Below, in pieces: positions 46,001 through 59,229 of a stretch of DNA of 64,000 bases (positions within the stretch are counted from its first letter, which is position 1; every line of letters starts with the position of its first letter). The notes beneath the pieces were generated by a model. It searched no databases, was not told the DNA's origin, and saw only the letters and a list, made by a program, of their open reading frames with translations. The stretch spans positions 12,760,062 to 12,824,061 of the forward strand of contig OU612074.1 in assembly GCA_914767715.1 (NCBI GenBank), given 5' to 3'. The position numbers and the translations under genes are program-made. The DNA comes from Membranipora membranacea. Taxonomy: Eukaryota; Bryozoa; Gymnolaemata; Cheilostomatida; Membraniporidae.

Positions 46001-46607
46001 CGAAACACTTACTTTATTCTAGCTGTGCTTCTTTTGTTGAATCTTTCAGGGTGATTTGTTGGAGAGTTAACATCTTATACCTCCTTTCTGTTTGTCCGTC
46101 CAAGCTTACCACCTTCACTGTCGTGTATTCAATTTCGAATTCATCATTGCTTCTTATTTCATATCTCACTGCACAATCTAGATGTGAGTCGTCAATACTC
46201 AAACCTCACTATCTTATGCATTTTTATCATAAAAAAACTGGTTATACATATTCTATCACTCAACGACAACAGTATCACCTGGTAATCACATAACACAAAA
46301 TGTAAAATATTGGTAACCAGTCAATAAGCTTAGTATTATTGTCATTGAACAAGGTAATGATGAAGGTGATGATAATGATCATCATTTTGTAGATCAAGCT
46401 TTTGCAGGGTTATCTCTCATATTACTGGAGGTTCATTCATCAAAAGAAAAGTTAATCTATAAATGAACCTCTATAATAAGCTTAAGTTATATTATATTAA
46501 TATTAAATATATCATTAGTATCTGTAAGGCTTTTGCATTCTACTGTGATCATAATTCTACGAAATTTCCAACTCTTTGCAAATATCCTTTACATTTTACC
46601 ATTTTAG

Positions 46608-47022
46608 TTCCATCTGCTCCTTCTGGTGCTTCTGCTACACAAGCTGGTAGAGTCATTACAGTCAACTGGGGATACACTGATGGTGGTATTGTTGAGGGAT
46701 TCAGAGTTTTCTGTGATCCACCAATAGGTAATGTGCTGTCATCTCATAGCTTTACAACAATGATAATATTTGAGAATCTTAGAATATTTGCAATGTTTCT
46801 GACTATTCTCAATATAAATTCATTAACAGAGATAGATATATATTGTTTCAGATACACATTGTCCAGCTGAGGGCAAACAGGTGGCACCAGGTACAGAATG
46901 GAGAGCCACCATTCGTAATGGTTTCCATGGAGAAGCCTACACATTCAGTGTGAAGGCTTATGTTACATCAGGAGGCATTGAACTGTTAAGTAATAACAGC
47001 AATGTGGCTTCACTTCAAATGG
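46608..47022 (+). CDS. FN3R-B FN3-5 (exons 46608-46727 and 46852-47022)
   Basis: ITVNWGYTDGGIVEGFRVFC in the first exon; HCPAEG and GEAYTFSVKAYV in the second. Same exon lengths and phases as in A. Confidence 0.85.
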
Positions 47023-47367
47023 GTAAGATTGCAGATCATTATTGTCAACATTCTTCCCAACTAGGCTATATATATATGTATATATATATTATACTCAGTT
47101 TACCTTTCGAGTCCCATCTATATATGTTGTGAATGATGCTATGCAATCTTAATGATTTTACTACTGATATTGATGTATGCGTAATTATTCCGAGATCTGG
47201 TTGTACTCAGCCTTTTTTTGATATTCCGAGACCATCTAGATGAAGCATCAAATTTCGGTACTACACAGTGTTATGTGGGCCTTAGGCTAGACAAAAAGTA
47301 CTAACCTTGCCAATCTCATTATGATATGAAAGCTGATTTCAAATGTCATGTATTTTTTTATTTGAAG

Positions 47368-48015
47368 ATGCCATGAAATTATCTAATCTAGTTGTTAACG
47401 AGACAAGTGGAACTTCTGTCAAGCTCACCTGGGATGCACCAACTGTCTCTGTGTTGGACCACTACAGAGTCAGCTATACCTCAACTATTGTAAGTGATGT
47501 CTCTATTGTGGTAAACATTAAAGAGTGGCAAAGCCTTCAGCTATACCTGCATGTTCTTACTTTAAACAATACAGGAAAGCTGGAAGCCTGTTTTGCCACT
47601 GAGATGACGTGTAAAACCTCATTATAAATAAGAGATACCTTAGGAGAGTGATATGACTGTACACTGAGCAAATTGGTCTGGTGATAATCTCTGTCAGGTT
47701 CAACTCACATATTTTCTTGCTCTTTTACTCACAGTGAAAAAAACCTTGACTATTTCTTGAGGTATTTCCATCTCTTATTTGATCATTCATGGGGCCTCAA
47801 CAAAATCAAATACCCATCTCACTTGTTTAAGTATAAGCCTTATTTGTTTTGGCAGACTGGCTGCGATGGTGGTACCAAGTCCACTACTGACGACTCCACC
47901 ACAACCCTTGATATCACATCACTCACTTCTGGGTGTAGTTACAGCTTCACTGTAGCCTCTGTACTAGCTAATGGTGGCAGCAGTCCTGAGAGTGACCCTG
48001 TAGACCACACAATAG
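47368..48015 (+). CDS. FN3R-B FN3-6a (exons 47368-47489 and 47856-48015)
   Basis: SVKLTWDAPTVSVLDHYRV and then TGCDGGTKST and LTSGCSYSFTVASV. Two codons shorter than the A version in the second exon. Phase 0 junction. Confidence 0.85.
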
Positions 48016-48370
48016 GTTTGTACAAATTAAATACATAATAACACATGTGATCCAAGGATTTTTACCTGTACAATGATAGGTGACAATGGAATTTCAATGG
48101 CTTTCAAGTCCCATCTATATATGTTGTGAATGATGCTATGCAATCTTATGATTTTACGACTGATATTGATGTATGCGTAATTATTCCGAGATCTGGCTGT
48201 ACTCAGCCTTTTTTTGATATTCCAAGACCATCTAGAATCTAGATGAAGCATCAAATTTCGTTACTACGCAGTGTTATGTGGGCCTTAGGCTAGAAAAAAA
48301 GTACTAACCTTGTCAATCTCATTATGATGTGTAAACTGATTTCAAAGTTCATGTATTTTTTTATTTGAAG

Positions 48371-49020
48371 ATGCCATGAAATTATCTAATCTAGTTGTTA
48401 GCGAGACAAGTGGAACTTCTGTCAAGCTCACCTGGGATGCGCCAACTGCCTCTGTGTTGGTCCACTACAGAGTCAGCTATACCTCAACTATTGTAAGTGA
48501 TATCTCTATTGTGGTAAGAAAGAAAAGAGTGGCAAAGCCTTCAGCTATACCTGTATGTTCTTACTTTAAACAATACAGGAAAGCTGGAAGCCTGTTTGCC
48601 ACTGAGATGACGTGTAAAACCTCATTATAAATAAGAGATACCTTAGGAGAGTCATTTATTACTGTACACTGAGCATATTGGTCTGGTGATAATCTCTGTC
48701 AGGTTCAACTCACATGTTTTCTTGCTCTTTTATTCACAGTGAAAATAACCTTGACTATTTCTGGAGGTATTTCCATCTCTTAATTGAGCATTCATGGGGC
48801 CTCAACAAAATAAAATACCGACCTCACTTGTATAAGTATAAGCCTTATTTGTTTTGGCAGACTGGCTGTGATGGTGGTACCAAGTCCACTACTGACGACT
48901 CCACCACAACTCTTGATATCACATCACTCACTTCTGGGTGTAGTTACAACTTCACTGTAGCCTCAATACTAGCTAATGGTGGCAGCAGTCCTGAGAGTGA
49001 CCCTGTAGACTACACAATAG
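48371..49020 (+). CDS. FN3R-B FN3-6b (exons 48371-48492 and 48861-49020)
   Basis: Second copy of the same module, differing from FN3-6a at only a handful of residues (TASVLVHYRV, CSYNFTVASI). Phase 1-1 overall, so its addition lengthens the ectodomain by one FN3 without breaking frame. Confidence 0.85.
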
Positions 49021-49163
49021 GTTTGTACAAATTAAATACCTGAATAACATGTACGTGATCCAAGGAATTTTACTTGTACATTTATAGGTGACAATTGAAT
49101 GATCCTTTTAACTGCCACCTAATGTAATCGTGATATTCATTGTATATCTCTGCTCTTGTTCAG

Positions 49164-49415
49164 CCCCACTAGCTGTCACAGACCTCACTGTGACCTCCAG
49201 TAGCTCATCAATCATTACGGTTAGCTGGAACTACAGCAATGAATCTGTCTTTGACATATTCGTCGTCGAGTGTTACGGGGACTGTCAGTCAGTCAATACA
49301 ACTGATATCTCGGTCCTGAGAGAGGACCTCACACCAGGCCAGACATACTCAATTATTGTCTACACCATGAGCAATGGTGTGTCAAGTCTGCCTGAGAGTC
49401 AATATGTTCTACTGG
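49164..49415 (+). CDS. FN3R-B FN3-7
   Basis: Single exon, 84 residues: ITVSWNYSNES, ECYGDC, LTPGQTYSIIVY. Nearly identical to A FN3-7. Confidence 0.9.
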
Positions 49416-49654
49416 GTAAGACTCGGGAGTGGCTTTGACACTGAAGGAAGGATGGTAGAACAAACTCTCTAACTGGTTAACTCATCTCACACTTACATCA
49501 GCACGATATTGTACATGTCATAAAACAAGAATATTTGGTTCAGAGCTTTGGCGTTGCATTTTGCAATTCAATGGCATTTCTTTATGGATTATCTCATCAA
49601 CTAATAGATACAGAGAATCGTTCTTCAGCTATTCTCTGTTTTTCTTTCTTACAG

Positions 49655-50315
49655 CTCCATCCTCAGTGGCTGACTTAAAGGCCTTCGAGATTACAGAAGA
49701 CAGTATCACTTACCAATGGTATGCTGGAGCTGGTAGACAAGATGGTTTTGAAACTGAATTTTCAGACCCTGCAGCAAGTAAATGTGAGTATTCCAAACCA
49801 ATAGCAACTCCTCCGCCTCTTTTTTAAATGAGACTTTAAAAGCTAGACACAAATTCTATTTTGTCAATTTTAACTTAGATCTTTGTACACGAGACGATAG
49901 CTAAGGACATTTATCAGTATGTTTACACAGCTTTGCGTTTGATAACTGATATAGAATCCGACCATATCCTGCCTGTCAGGAGGCACTTTATCTATGTATA
50001 TGGCTGATAAACTTGTCTCTTCAAAACATCTATGCCTTGGATGTTGTGTGTGTGTGTGTGTGGTTACAATTTAGGCTGGGAATTTCAACCACTTCTCTCA
50101 GCATATCATTTAGTTTTAATATCTCTGAATTGCAGCCGATGTAACACAATCAAAAGATTCTACTAACAGAACATTGCACTCTATCACAATCAGTATGCTA
50201 ACTGCTGACACTGAATACACTGTGTCTGTGAGAAGTAAAGCTATAGACTCTGCTGCTGGATCTGGTAACAAGTTTAGCTCTCCTATGAATGACACATCTA
50301 GTACTATAGAAAATG
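49655..50315 (+). CDS. FN3R-B FN3-8 (exons 49655-49783 and 50136-50315)
   Basis: SITYQWYAGAGRQDGF and LTADTEYTVSVRSKAIDSA. Phase 1 junction as in A. A short gtgtgt run lies in the intron (50047-50062). Confidence 0.85.
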
Positions 50316-50823
50316 GTATGTACATCTCAATTACTCTGGATTGCGGCTCCCAGTAGCAAGAGTAGACCGCTGATAGCAGTTTATGTCTTCAACACATTTT
50401 ACAATTGTTCGTATGTTGCACTGCTGCCAATTTTATCCTAAATAACTGAAACTGATATAATCGAGATCCTACCGAAAAGACGCACGGCAGTAGGAGTTAT
50501 GTTGGAAGTTGTTTATAGGAAAATGAAATACTAATGACATGTGAAAACTTGTCTTAAAAAATGAGTAGATTTATCAATTGAATGCTTAATCTGTTAGTGC
50601 GTTATTGGACCAATTAGTAGATATATGAAAAAGATTATAATATGCTTTTTACCAATTTAGACAAATCACTCTGTACAGGCGACAGCTCCACAGGTGTAAA
50701 AATAAACAAGTTCATTTTATTCATGGTCCTCTCCCATTATCCTGACTTGCCTTAGTTAAAATTTTAAATTTAGGTTATGTAAGCTTATCCATAATTTGAA
50801 TATACAAATGGAGGTTAAATGCC

Positions 50824-53800
50824 CATAGACTTAATATACTTCCTAGACAGGACAATGCTTTTGCTTCACTGATCATAATGTGTCCCACTTAAATAGCACG
50901 ACATGACGTCATTAGTTTGTGCTGTGAGCCAAAGTTTACTATATACCATTCAATGAAATAATGTGAAAAATCAAGAGACGCTGGGCATGATGTCAGCCCC
51001 TGTCCAGCCCCTTATTATTCAAGCTCAAAGAAAATTGTTGAGTGTATGTAAAAGACCTTTCCGCACGAGATGGTATTAATAATTTGTCCCCAGAACTGGA
51101 ACTTTTTTTTTATTACAAGATACAATCATTGGCCAATAAACATTGAAATAAATACAGCCATTTACCCTCAGCACTTCTATCACCACTATAAAAATGTAAA
51201 GAATTCCACAATATCACAAATGTTTTGTTTGATGGGCCAGATCGAATCACCACCATCATCATCGCTTTTTTCTTCAAAATTATTCCTAGTTGTGACTGAA
51301 CACAACCAGCTCAAAATTGCTTGCAAATTTTATTGTCGCTTCACAAGGAAGAATATATCTGTGCTGTAAATTGAGTATGAAGCTAGAGTATGTGAAAATA
51401 ACTTCAAAATATTATACTTCAGGACTGTAGTCAAAATCTAATGGCCTTTCTCGTGGCCAAACTTAATTTTGCCGATGCCGGTAAGGTTTTTTGAGTTTAT
51501 CAATGTGATATCGGCGTCAACATTGAATGTCAATTGCTTCCTTGACCAATTCACAGAAATAGCAGTGTGAAAAAACGTAGTTACTACAACAGAACACGTC
51601 ATCATCTGAGATAATAGAACTACATGTAATGATGAAGCTACAGAGGAAAAAGAATAGAAGGGGTGACTCTAATAATTTCCAAGACTGGAAAACAAATGCT
51701 GGCCAAATGATCACCAGCATTTTTGTTAGACTCAGCCATGAGTTGCGTGCTCATATGCATCACAGCTGCTCACAAGCACAAACCTCCGCAGCCTGCAATA
51801 AATTTTTGATGGTATGAGCTGAGGTTTAGTATGAATAAAGACTAATAGTATGGAACCCCGTCTGAGCAAGGAGTTTGAAAAAGGAGTGGAAACGGCCTCT
51901 CATTTCAAATTGTTGTTTGTCTCCACTGGTAATTGTCCTCTCTTTATCAGCAAAGGTTTTTCATGACCACAGCCAATCAGAGCCGAGACTGCAGAGAGTG
52001 AATTCCTGCCAAAAAGAAGTACAACTTGAGTTGCTGTAATAATTTTGATGAACTGTCCAATCAGCAAGAGCATAGTTGTGAAATCCCATTTATCAAGATG
52101 GGTTGTACTGCAAATTTCCTAAAGTGTTTGAACCTCTTGAAAAGAAACTAAACTAAGTAGCAGAGAGATATAGATAGCACTCAGGTATATTTTATGTTTC
52201 ACACTATAGTCTAGTTATACCTGGGACTCCAAAGCCCTCTGCTACTCATATGAGAAGGGAAAGTTTCACTGCAGACATGGCCATAAATTCGCCTCATAAT
52301 TTGGTAATCAATGGCGGTTTTCATCAGTCAAACGTGGTATGTTATGCCTCCCATTGTCACTTAGGTGTTAGAAAGGGCTTATTTAAGTACTTTCACTACT
52401 TATATCTGGTCCAAGTTCCTCACATGGTTTTAAAATGGTGAATGAATGATTTATTTTCAGTCTCTCTATCCCCAATCAAACATTTGCATTGGAATTATAA
52501 TTCAATACCTTGCAAAAGTGGTTACTATATCACTAGCTATGTCTCATCTACACTTGTGGTGATTTACATCATGATATATTGTCTCTGGGTGTCTGAATAT
52601 ACCATTGAGTAAACATGTCAAATATTTTAATTATTTTCAACTGGAGACAGACATATAAAAAGGTTGAGGACTTAAATGAATTTTAATGGAGGGACCATAT
52701 TAGTACAACCCTTGGAAACAGCCTTGTTAAGTCACAGGCTACATTTCATTTCCACTCCCTCTCTGTAACTCCCTGGTCTGAGCCACAAAATAACGTTGCT
52801 AAACCCTTTATTTGGACAGCCAGAGAAGTTTTTGAATTAATGAGCAGCAACAATCCCTTTGGCAATGACTAAAAAATCCCTCTGCAAGGAGACATTGTAC
52901 AGTATTGTCAATTATACAGTATTCACTGTTGAGTGTGCTGCACTATCTTGAGAAGTATGGAGATGTCTGCAGGGCTTCACCTAGATCGAAACTGAAATGA
53001 TCATTACAGGAATTGTACTTTTCAAATATCACTCGAATTGACATTGACTGTTGAAGATGATATCACATTGATAAACTTAAAAACTCAAAAAACCTTACCA
53101 GCATCGGCAAAATTAAGTTTGGGCTCGGTATTTCAGTTTCCAGTTTTGGAATTATTAGAGTCACTGCTTTCACCCTTTTTCCTCTGGAGTTTCATCATTA
53201 CATGTAGTTCCATTCTCTCAGATGATGACGTGTTCTGGTTATATTTAGCTTATTATAACAATCATTGTATCAACAGGCGATAAGATTGGACTGGTACATG
53301 AAAATGAACATTTTAAATTCTGTTGTGAGCTGACCTGTAGTATGGAAAAAGCTTTTGTGTCCTGCACTTTGGTGGGCGGTAGATGGTATTTAGACGAGCA
53401 GAGGATACATTTGCACAGCTGAAAACAACATGACTGAAAAGAGGATGGTCTTCATCGGACGCAATTTGTTGAAAATAGTTTTAGACATATCAGTAATAAC
53501 TTTTTTTTCACGCTGCAGTTTCTGTGTATAGGTCGGGGAGGCAATTGACATTCTATGTTGACGCTGATATCACATTTATAAACTCAAAGAACCTAACCGG
53601 CATCGGAAAAATTAAGTTTGGCCGCGGTAAATGCCATTAGATTTTGACTGCAGAATAAAGTATAATAATTTTAAGTTATTGTCACATACTCTATAGCTGC
53701 ATCATACGTACTCCGGAACAACAGCTAACTGTAGTTTGCATACTCATTTAACAGCGCAGATCTATTCTTTCTTGTGAAGCGACAATAAAATTAGCAATCC

Positions 53801-54268
53801 AATTTGAGCAGACAAAGAATTTTGAAGAAAAAAATGATGATGGAGTGGTGCTGGTGCTTAGATCTGGCTCATCCAACAAAATATTTGTGATCTTGTGTTA
53901 TAGGTATTCTTTACATTTTTATAGTAGTGATGGAAGTGCTGAGGGTAAATAGCTGTAGTTTCTTCATTTCAATGTTTATTGGCTAATGATTGTCTCTTTT
54001 CATAAAAAGTTTTGGTTCTGGAGACCAATTATGAATAGCATCTCGTGCGGAAAGGTCTTTTACATACACTCACCAATATTTTTTGTGTTTGAATAATAAG
54101 CGGCTGGACAGCGGCTGATATCATGCCCAGCGTCCCTTGATTTTTCACATTATTTCATTGAATGGTATTTAGTAAACTATGGCTCACAGCACAAACTAAT
54201 TACGTCATGCCGTGCTATTTAAGTGGGACAGTATTGAATGCTATTGGCCTGTCTATATTGAGTCTATG
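50824..54268. mobile_element. 3.4-kb foldback transposon in the FN3-8/FN3-9 intron
   Basis: The outer parts are long inverted repeats: about 50824-51120 pairs with about 53990-54268 at roughly 90% by eye (shared words ctttccgcacgagatg, cacttaaatagcacg), and weaker pairing continues inward to about 51650 and 53150. Tips read CATAGACTTAATATA and its near-complement. Flanks taaatgcc (50816-50823) and gaaatacc (54269-54276) look like a decayed 8-bp target duplication. Paralog A lacks it. No transposase was recognised in the 1.3-kb middle. Confidence 0.75.
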
Positions 54269-54614
54269 GAAATACCTTACTATTCTTGTCGCAGGTGAAC
54301 TGGGTGATATATTACACATATTTTATTTTGCTTTACTCTTGCTGAAAATTGATATCTTTACATGGTATTGGTTGGTGTTAAATGCTTCAAGTAGTGCATA
54401 ACAATTCTTCATTTATGTATGAAATCAAAGTTTTGATCCGTTTATTCGATTTTTCATCACTAAGCCAAATTTCGACAATATTTTAAACAAGTTTGTATTG
54501 ATTAATAAACATGACGACCTTCAATTTCATATTTAAATATGTTTTCAGTTGTAATTGTTTGGAATCTTATAAACAAACACGACAGGTTGTAAAATTGTGT
54601 TTTCTATGTTGCAG

Positions 54615-55296
54615 TACCAGGAATGGTACAAAATCTCATAGAGAAGGACAAGGGTACTCACACAATCATGATCCAGTGGGATCCTCCATCACCCCTGAAC
54701 TCAGTTGTCGGGTATGCTGTCACAGTATACGAGAGTGATGGTAACGGTCCCATCGGTAGCTGTAAGCAAGCTACTATTCTAGACTGTGAAGCCTGCAAGG
54801 TATGTCTATAATAACAAAGAGGAGCATGTAGCTCCCAACATTAAACATTATAAATTACCTCTAACCATAGGCCTATACATGTATATGTAGTTTTGCTGCA
54901 TCTATATCTTTAATACCAGGTATGTAATGTAAGCCTACACTGCGAACGATACCTTTGCTATCAAGATATGCTTTATACACTCTACAGTGTTTACTAAACA
55001 CCACCATCACATTGATCAGTGTTTACTTGTTTGTTTTGTTGTTAAATTAGCTTTCTGTCAGTTGTTTTTGTTTTTCTTTATCTAGTCCCGGAAAAATGAT
55101 TCTGCTTACACCCATTGGAGAACACAGCTATCCTGTGGTGACGCAACCAACCAGATTATTACCAATGTGAACCAGACCCAAGAATTCACTGTGAATAACT
55201 TGGAGCCTGTAACTAACTATGCCGTTAAAGTGTTTGCTCTCAACACAAGAAATCTGACCAATGAGAGGCGTCTTGAGATAAAAACAGCCATAGCAT
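54615..55296 (+). CDS. FN3R-B FN3-9 (exons 54615-54799 and 55086-55296)
   Basis: TIMIQWDPPSPLNSVVGYAV with GSCKQ and DCEACK cysteines, then LSCGD and LEPVTNYAVKVFALN. Phase 0 junction. A 14-base C run lies further on in the next intron (55561-55574). Confidence 0.85.
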
Positions 55297-56084
55297 GTAA
55301 GTAGTACATGCACAATTAATTTGTAGTGGTTTGAGTTGAGGGAGTGGGAAGGGAGGCCGCCATTGTCCAAATATTTTGATAATAAACTTTTGGATACTGT
55401 AAACTAAATATGTATGTAAGTAAACAACAGTCGCCAACTCTTGAAATGTAGGCCTAGTGACAGTCGTACTTCAATCTATCGAATACTATGTTATAAGATG
55501 TAAATATGGTTTGGAAAATGGTCTGTACCGAGTTTCTCCTCACTATGCACATACTTTAAGCCCCCCCCCCCCCCTCTTCAAACCATTCAGCTAGGTTAGA
55601 GTACCCATAAAAGTATAAGTTTAAGTTTCTCAACTTAGATCTGTGTTTGTTATTACAATTGTTTCTTAATTTTTTAACCAAAAATTTATTGCAAATTGAA
55701 TTCACTCTAATACACACACATATTTTCCTTCATTGATCACAACATTCTTGTGCATAATCTTAGATAAAGAAGTTATTATTGTACTTTTTTTGTTGAGTAA
55801 GATCTCAGCTGGCTGTCATTGGCCCAAATTCTGGTCTCTTGACATAGCGTCAAAGCATCGTAGTTGATTTTCTCTGATTTTTTGTAAATACATGAAGAGG
55901 AGAACTGCAACAACTGTTGCGAAATCGCTCATTCCCAACTCCCATGCATGACCCAGGTAATGACTTTGCCTGAAATTCAGTCTTCAAACAATGCAAAACA
56001 TGAAACATGCTATGAAATTGATATCATAAGCTCAGTCAACAATGAAACATAACTTGCAAAAAACTTGCCTCTTGTGACTTGCAG

Positions 56085-56594
56085 TGCCTAATGGACAGCC
56101 AACTGTCAATGTAACTGGATTTACACATAACACTATCGAAATAAGCTGGAGTGCTATCAATGACAGTGATGGGAATATAACTCACTATACAATTACTGTG
56201 GAGAATGCTGTGGAAGCTGGTCAAACAGCAGAGGTGATCGCTCCTATCAGAGTGAACCGAACAGGAGTGGTGAGATCTAATATCATATGAATATCATTGT
56301 TTTGTATGTGATCTTCAAAGTCATACACATTCATTCACGTAAGTGATCCTTTGTTACCTAAAGTACCGTTGTTGCTTTCAGCGCAAAAGCTTTTTTGACA
56401 TTCGGGATTATATACATATAAGCTCACCTCTCCAATAGATAAATAAATCAAAGTCATCTATTTTTAGTTACAAACTTACACTTATTCACTACAAGATCTC
56501 GTCCCAGATACTGTGTATAACATCAGTGTGACAGCATTGACATCAGCTGGTATTGGAAAACCTGGAATTGTGCAACAACGCACAGCTGAGTATA
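56085..56594 (+). CDS. FN3R-B FN3-10 (exons 56085-56269 and 56468-56594)
   Basis: TIEISWSAINDSDGNITHY, then LVPDTVYNISVTALTSAGIG. Phase 0 junction. The first exon is 18 bases longer than in A. Confidence 0.85.
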
Positions 56595-57186
56595 GTAAGT
56601 ATTGTTTTATTCATTTTGTGGCAGGCCACATACCTCATATTCAATTGAAAATGATGCCTTTCCTAAATTCATCAATAAACAATTACGAGATGCAGAAGCT
56701 AATCATGTCAGGAGACATGTCGTGGAAGTAAAGGTGGAAAACCATTGAATTCCATATCTGGAATAGCATCTTAAGCTTTCTTTTGCCAAACAAAGGGCTC
56801 AAAAAACCAGTCCCTAGTAGCATGCTCGGAAAACCCAAATCATTGGCATGGAAGGCATTTTATTACTGCTTTCAGTTTTGTACACAAGATAACTTCTTAG
56901 GCTTTATTATATGTGCTAGTAGGGACAGCCAATCAGATCAATGTCAGATAAGTCCCTGTGTTGAGTGTTCTAACTGTATAAGGCTATCCTGATATTTCGG
57001 TTCAATGAGAAGAATTTAATTCAATGTGGAAAACCCATACAAATAGTTTATAATGAAATTGTTACCACAATATTTTTTGACTTGCCATAGACGGTGGAAA
57101 ACTCAGCCATATAATTAATTGCGATATTCTTTGTTAAATTAATGCTGGAGTCAATTCTTAATGGAGTGTTATCATTTTTCTTACAG

Positions 57187-57931
57187 TACCTGATGCACCA
57201 GCTTCTTTGAGTCTCACACCAGTCACTGGTCACATAGTTGCTGAGTGGGAAGAACCTGATATGTCAAATGGAATCATTGTGATGTACAAACTCACTTTCT
57301 ACAAAGTAGATAAAGACAACATCACAGTAGGAGATAATGAGACAACAGAGGTCAGTTCATGCTATATTTTGGATAATAGTGGACAAAATACAAGTACATG
57401 CACATCATGTTGTTTTGTATGTGTGGTCCGTACTAATATTTTGGGTTTGCTTTTTTGACTTTACATCAATATTAATGTTGGTTACCTGAGATTAACGTAT
57501 AACATAATATGGTTGACCCAACAAATGATAGACCCATACATGACGACTTTGATTGGCAAAAAGTTAGTTAGCCATTGGCTTAATTCCCTTTGATGCTAAC
57601 ATTATGATGTAAAGTCGACTACTTTTGATAACATAAATCAAACCGCTCTTGTCACATAATAACTAACAAAATAAAGATGTTTCAAGTAACTGTGGTAAGT
57701 ATGGTAAAAGTGTGGTATGTGTCATTGTTAAACATTGTTATTGGTGATCAAAGTATTTAATATGCGATTATCATCTTTGTTGTTTCTAGTATCCGGCCAA
57801 TGTTACTACTGCTATACTTACCAGCGAGATCATCAAACCCTACAGAAGTTACAGGGTTGAGGTAGCAGCTAAAACCAGTCACGATCTGTATGGAGAAGCT
57901 ATAATACAACACACAATGACCCTCCCTACAG
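57187..57931 (+). CDS. FN3R-B FN3-11 (exons 57187-57350 and 57790-57931)
   Basis: PDAPASLSLTPVTG, IVAEWEEPDMSNGIIVMYKL, then KPYRSYRVEVAAKTSH. Phase 0 junction; donor GTCAGT for the first exon. Confidence 0.85.
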
Positions 57932-58166
57932 GTTAGGGGATTACTGTGTGACTGATTGCTGTTCCTTTTTATCATAATTCCCACAAATATCTTTATTAAT
58001 AAGAATTACTCTTAATGTCTCAACTCTCAATCTCCAGATTTTGAACAATTAGACCTGTTTTCCCATCCATTAGTTCACATAATACATCTTAACTGTTACT
58101 TATGTGGCTGATTAGCAGAAAGTCACACAAGATTTGTGTGATTCAATTATATGTATGCTATTTCAG

Positions 58167-58644
58167 CACCTACTGGTAAACCTGAAATGATCAAGGGAGA
58201 TCCAATCACATCTAACTCAATCACTCTGAAGTGGGATGCCATCAATGCAGATTTAGTCAACGGGCAGCTAGAGTAAGTCTTACCCATATTTGCTGTAGGG
58301 TTTAAATCCCATATTTCTTCATCATAAAAGATAGATACCAACTTTAACGAGGATTAAAAAGAACAAGACAAGCAGATCTAATCAACCAAGGTGGTTGTCA
58401 TATGAAGCTGGCAATTTTACCACATTACCAGATTACAATTTTGATTTTGGTTTCAGACACTATAAGATAACAAGCAATACCTCAACAAATTTGGTTACAG
58501 TACCAGGTGACATGACAAAGAAGAAATTCATTAACCTGAATGCCAACACGTATTATGAATTTAAGATCAGCGGATGTACATTTATTGGCAAATGTGCGAA
58601 CACAACTTTTACAGCTGAGAAAGTCATCAAAACCAAAGAAGCAG
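58167..58644 (+). CDS. FN3R-B FN3-12 (exons 58167-58272 and 58457-58644)
   Basis: PTGKPEMIKGDPI, SITLKWDAINADLVNG, then LNANTYYEFKISGC with KCANT. Phase 2 junction as in A. Confidence 0.85.
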
Positions 58645-59034
58645 GTGAATTTTTACTTCCATTACTCAAGTTATTTTTTTGTGATTTTGTAACCACAAAT
58701 TTGGTAGTTTACATATTGTCCTTTGGATAGGAGGTGAGAACTTCTTCAAATTAGTCAGGATCCATGGTGGTGATATTTGACCCGGCTCAGTGTTAACAGT
58801 ATAGTAAATGATGATCAGCTCAGAGTAATGGACAGGCCATCGTAATTTAGAGTTACTTGAATTGTGCAAATTACGATACTGTATCTGATACAGTCATACC
58901 TGGTGCTGTATATTGAAAAGCCAATGAGTGTTTGTTAGTTTAAAACATTTTCTCGTTTTGGCATAGCCTAGGGCCGGGTGTGTAAATGAGTATTCGTCAG
59001 TTTTTAATGTTTTCCTGATTGCTGACACAAACAG

Positions 59035-59183
59035 GTCCAGGTGTCGTTGAGAAGCCGACTATATCACTATGTGACATGCAGGGCCTACAATGTTTCACTG
59101 TGGTATCAGTGAGTTGGGCTTATCCAGAGTCTAACGGTGTCATCATTACCGGCTTCATAGTCACTGTAAATAGTGATAGAGAC
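59035..59183 (+). pseudogene. Orphan first half of an FN3-13 module
   Basis: Acceptor ACACAAACAG, then PGVVEKPTISLCDMQG and VSVSWAYPESNGVIITGF, donor GTGAGT at 59184. The exon is open but ends in phase 0, while the next exon (60449) starts in phase 1, and no second-half exon was found. Its inclusion would therefore shift frame. Paralog A lacks it altogether. Confidence 0.7.
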
Positions 59184-59229
59184 GTGAGTTAGAGATCAAT
59201 GGTGTCATTCATTGATCTCTTTGTGTTTT

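Larger units (their letters stand above)
47104..49100. repeat. Tandem duplication of about 1.0 kb carrying FN3-6
   Basis: Unit 1 (about 47104-48101) and unit 2 (about 48102-49100) start with the same gtcccatctatatatgttg phrase and contain the same intron and two exons. Paralog A has a single unit. The near identity of introns indicates a recent event, after the split of A and B. Confidence 0.85.
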
